Source: Nocardia neocaledoniensis
GTDB lineage: Bacteria > Actinomycetota > Actinomycetes > Mycobacteriales > Mycobacteriaceae
Reading direction: 5' to 3'
Length of the DNA stretch: 64,000 nt
Assembly (NCBI RefSeq): GCF_003182135.1
Contig: NZ_QGTL01000010.1
Location: 62,001-126,000, forward strand
The position numbers were made by a program, and so were the translations under genes. Positions 61,380-64,000 of this stretch are shown one piece after another. The notes under the pieces were generated by a model that searched no databases, was not told the origin of the DNA, and saw only the letters and a list, made by a program, of their open reading frames with translations. Position 1 is the first letter of the stretch, and each line of letters starts with the position of its first letter.

Positions 61380-62036
61380 ATGCCCACCCTGCGCCACCAC
61401 GACGCGATCGCGATCCTCGACTTCGGTGACGGCGAGAACCGCTTCTCCCCCGACTTCATGGCCGAGGTGCACGCCCACCTCGACACCGCCGTCGCCGAGG
61501 GCGCGGCCGCCCTGGTGACCACCGCGACCGGCAAGATCTACTCCAACGGTCTGGACCTGGACTGGTTGTCGGCCAACGGCGATCGGGCCGCCGAGTACGT
61601 GGAATCGGTGCACCGGCTCTTCGGCCGGATGCTCACCCTGCCCATGCCGACCGCCGCCGCGATCGGCGGGCACGCCTTCGGGGCCGGCGCGATGCTGGCG
61701 ATCGCCCACGACTACCGGGTCATGCGGGCCGATCGCGGGTTCTACTGCTTCCCCGAGGCCGACATCCGCATCCCGTTCACCAACGGGATGGCGGCGCTCA
61801 TCCAGGCCAAGGTCCCGCCGCGCACCGCGATCGCGGCCATGACCACCGGGCGCCGCTTCGGCGGGACCGACGCGGCCGCCTACGACCTGGTCGACGCCGC
61901 CGTCGGCGAGACCGAGGTCCTCGACACCGCGCTGGCCATGGTCGCGCCGCACGGCGGCAAGGACCAGCCCACGATGACCGCGATCAAGTCGGTGATGTTC
62001 GACGGCGTGCTCGCCGCGCTGCGCGGCAAGGACTGA
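61380..62036 (+). CDS. Enoyl-CoA hydratase/isomerase family protein
   Basis: 218 residues with a GAAAGGA site. The crotonase-fold segments IYSNGLDLDWL and MPTAAAIGGHAFGAGAMLAIAHDYRVMRADRGFYCFPE (in outline) form the oxyanion-hole pair. The chain is short for a hydratase, the usual two catalytic glutamates are not both evident, and proteins of this size and shape are often delta3,delta2-enoyl-CoA isomerases. It is downstream of tetR and probably regulated by it. Fatty-acid or acyl-CoA metabolism is likely. Confidence 0.85.
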   Translation: MPTLRHHDAIAILDFGDGENRFSPDFMAEVHAHLDTAVAEGAAALVTTATGKIYSNGLDLDWLSANGDRAAEYVESVHRLFGRMLTLPMPTAAAIGGHAFGAGAMLAIAHDYRVMRADRGFYCFPEADIRIPFTNGMAALIQAKVPPRTAIAAMTTGRRFGGTDAAAYDLVDAAVGETEVLDTALAMVAPHGGKDQPTMTAIKSVMFDGVLAALRGKD

Positions 62037-62039
62037 CGC

Positions 62040-62882
62040 TCACGGCAGCCGGGGGCCCTTGCCCAGGTAGACATCGCCCCGATCGTCACTGGCCCAGCCG
62101 CCCCCGGTGTAGTCGCCGAGCACGAAACACGCGTCGCAGAACTGCTTTCCGAACACCGACAGGTAGATGCTGCGGTAGGAACTGATGGCGCGCATCTTCA
62201 CCGCCTTGTAGGCGGCCTGCGCGCTTGGCTGTGCCTCCAGGAACGCGTAGCGGCGGAAGTCGGCGACCGGCTCGGTGGAGAAGCGCACCAAGCCCAGCCT
62301 GCTGAGATTGCCGAGGTAGTGGTGATCGCGTTCGGGCAGTGCGCAACCGGCCATATAGGCGATCATGTTGATGCCGTCGGCCAGGCGTTGCGACCCGATC
62401 CCGAACGGTGTCTTGGTGCGGATGTCGATGGCCGGTTGCGGCCCGGCGACGGCGAGGAAGCGCAGGATGCGGGCCTCGTCGGGGGTCAGGTCGTGCAGGA
62501 TCGGCACGAACGAGGGATGCAGGTCGCGCGGCTGCTGGGCCGAGTCCCAGCCCTCGGTGATCATCGCGTCGCCCATCGCCTTGAGATCCTCGGCGCCCAC
62601 GCTGTTCTCGCCGGAACCGTAGACGCCGGAGGCGGTGCTCGTCAGGCCGAGCGCGGCCAGTGCGATCTTGCGCAGCGACTCGACCCGCTCGTCGATGATC
62701 TGGGAGATCGGTTCGCCCGCGCGGATGTCGTCGGCCAGGTCGGTGGCGGTGTGCAGGGCGCCCCGGGTGACGGCGCCCACGATGTGGCGCAGCGACAGCC
62801 CGGCGATGCGCGCCAAACCCACCAGGTCGGTGGGGATTCCGGGCTCGGGCTCGGGTGCGGGGAGATTGTCGCGCTCGTCCAT
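62040..62882 (-). CDS. DUF4393 (Abi-alpha) family protein
   Basis: 280 residues from ATG 62882, which follows the stop of the upstream DUF445 gene by 2 bases (GTGTGAACATG), so they are coupled. A helical N-terminal region is followed by the DUF4393 core: LTPDEARILRFLA, YLGNLSRLGLVRFST and the C-terminal FGKQFCDACF. The family is named Abi-alpha after proteins linked to phage abortive infection, but a cellular function is unproven in actinobacteria. Its pairing with a DUF445 membrane protein is the more informative clue. Confidence 0.75.
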   Translation of the reverse strand: MDERDNLPAPEPEPGIPTDLVGLARIAGLSLRHIVGAVTRGALHTATDLADDIRAGEPISQIIDERVESLRKIALAALGLTSTASGVYGSGENSVGAEDLKAMGDAMITEGWDSAQQPRDLHPSFVPILHDLTPDEARILRFLAVAGPQPAIDIRTKTPFGIGSQRLADGINMIAYMAGCALPERDHHYLGNLSRLGLVRFSTEPVADFRRYAFLEAQPSAQAAYKAVKMRAISSYRSIYLSVFGKQFCDACFVLGDYTGGGWASDDRGDVYLGKGPRLP

Positions 62883-62884
62883 GT

Positions 62885-64000
62885 TCACACTCCGAAGACC
62901 AGCAGGTGCAGGGCGCCGACGAGCACACCGAGGACGCCGCCGTGCAGGTAGAGCAGCCAGGCGTCCTGTTCGATGGCGGTGTACAGCATTTCGACGAATT
63001 CGTCCGGCGGCAGTTCGCGCAGCTTCTCGGTGGCGAGGCGGTCGACGCTGGCGGCGGTGGTCTGGGAGAACTCCACGTCCTCGACCAGCCACGGCTTCAT
63101 CTCCGTGGCGAGGCTCGCGCCCGCGGTGGCCTGGATGGCGTCGAACTGGGCCGGGCCGACCGCGAGCCGGGTCACCGAGCGCAGCGGGCCGAGCACCCGG
63201 TCGATCTCCACCTTGAGGAAGTGGGCGATGACAGCGCGGGTCTTGTCCCCGCTCGGCCCGTCGAGCAGCTGTTCGGTGACGACGTCGAGGGTGACGATCT
63301 GATAGCCGATGGCATGGCCGAGATCGGCGGCCGCCTGATGCTGCCGCTTGGCGAATTTCGCGACTCGCCACGGGTATTTGTAGCGCGGCTGCGGCGACGC
63401 GGGCTCGAAGACTACCTTGATCGCGATGATGTTGACCAGCACGCCGACCACCGCGCCACCGAGCAGCACCCACAACCACGCGGGCAGGAAGTGCAGGATG
63501 TCGTAGAGCCAGCCCGGCAGCGAGATCATGGCGGGCGTGTCTCCGTGCGGGGTGCTGTAGTGCAGCAGCGACAACCACAGCGCCACGATCACCCCGAACG
63601 GGAAACCGAGCACCCCGCTGCGGGTCATGAACCGCAGCTCCGGCGCGCCGAGCCCGTAGATGACGTCCTTGAGCAGTTCGGGGCGGCGCCGCAGATACCC
63701 CACGACCATCAGCTTCACATCCAGCAGCTGGTCGATGTTGGCGCCGATGAAGTCGAAGGCGCGGTCGGTGATGGCGGGCAGCTCCGATTCGACCCGCGTG
63801 TACACGACTTCCCGTGCGCGCGGCGGCATGTCGGCCCACAGCTGCGGATGCTCGGTGACCATGATCGAATCCACCATCGACCGCACGTTCGGCAGAGCGA
63901 CGTGGGCGACCTGCGCGGAGATCTTGCGCGGATCCATCTGGTCGAAGAAGTCCTTGGCGGTGCCGATCTTGGCGACCGCGTTGTCGACCATCAGGCTGGC
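62885..64000 (-). CDS. DUF445-family membrane protein (5' end beyond the window)
   Basis: At least 370 residues; the frame is open to the right edge, so the true start lies outside. It has an internal hydrophobic segment (FGVIVALWLSLLHY, LPAWLWVLLGGAVVGVLVNIIAIKVVFEP) and a C-terminal helix GGVLGVLVGALHLLVFGV. The VLVNIIAIKVVFEP...YKYPWRVAKFAKRQ stretch is the repeat typical of DUF445 proteins, which are integral membrane proteins of unknown function. The next gene on the same strand encodes a DUF4393 protein. Confidence 0.75.
   Translation of the reverse strand, partial: ASLMVDNAVAKIGTAKDFFDQMDPRKISAQVAHVALPNVRSMVDSIMVTEHPQLWADMPPRAREVVYTRVESELPAITDRAFDFIGANIDQLLDVKLMVVGYLRRRPELLKDVIYGLGAPELRFMTRSGVLGFPFGVIVALWLSLLHYSTPHGDTPAMISLPGWLYDILHFLPAWLWVLLGGAVVGVLVNIIAIKVVFEPASPQPRYKYPWRVAKFAKRQHQAAADLGHAIGYQIVTLDVVTEQLLDGPSGDKTRAVIAHFLKVEIDRVLGPLRSVTRLAVGPAQFDAIQATAGASLATEMKPWLVEDVEFSQTTAASVDRLATEKLRELPPDEFVEMLYTAIEQDAWLLYLHGGVLGVLVGALHLLVFGV

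Overview
The window is very GC-rich (third codon positions almost all G or C) with short intergenic gaps and many GTG/TTG starts. A fused HadA/HadB-type dehydratase, a FadD15-like acyl-CoA ligase, an Acg-type nitroreductase and many TetR/MerR/MarR regulators point to a mycolic-acid-containing actinobacterium, most likely Nocardia or a close relative. No tRNA, rRNA, CRISPR array, integrase or transposase was seen; apart from the NRPS and small regulatory islands this looks like ordinary chromosome.

Layout. 1-1240: MerR regulator (cut by the left edge) divergent from an imine-reductase-like gene, with a textbook MerR promoter between them. 1264-7105: a compact Calvin-cycle cluster, cbbR divergent from cbbL-cbbS-cbbX-cbbF-cbbP (red-type form I RuBisCO, its activase, fructose-bisphosphatase, phosphoribulokinase), several genes overlapping. 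7106-17051: housekeeping and accessory genes (glycosidase-like protein with TetR, DinB polymerase with a LexA box on its start codon, Nudix, epoxide hydrolase with MarR, HadAB). 17052-19241: a molybdopterin oxidoreductase. 19375-35502: one 5375-residue nonribosomal peptide synthetase, A-T-E | C-c'-A-T-E | C-c'-A-T | C-A-T-TE, predicted to make a tetrapeptide whose first two residues are D. The c' segments are extra half-condensation domains. A PucR-type regulator faces it at 35771.

37263-42410: nitroreductase, Gfo/Idh-like oxidoreductase, and an FAD oxidoreductase plus ECF41-type sigma factor with a matching promoter. An 18-residue amphipathic peptide gene follows, with a near-perfect ribosome binding site and its own hairpin, then a small secreted protein. 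42857-46654: FadD15-like ligase and YhgE/Pip membrane protein divergent from a TetR. 46667-55915: secreted alpha-carbonic anhydrase, a short UvrA-like ATPase, VOC/AraC pair, methyltransferase/MerR pair, DUF1460 protein, two zinc alcohol/sugar dehydrogenases and a DsbA/FrnE-like protein. 56027-59985: phosphatase, ThrE-like exporter and a Na+/H+ antiporter whose zf-UBP tail is split off by a one-base frameshift. 59961-64000: two TetR regulators, an enoyl-CoA hydratase-like protein, and a DUF4393 (Abi-alpha)/DUF445 pair running off the right edge.

The parts most worth following up are the 18-residue peptide at 41852, the half-condensation domains of the NRPS, the antiporter frameshift, and several clean operator palindromes that link regulators to their targets. 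Function assignments are from reading the sequence by eye; no database search was run.
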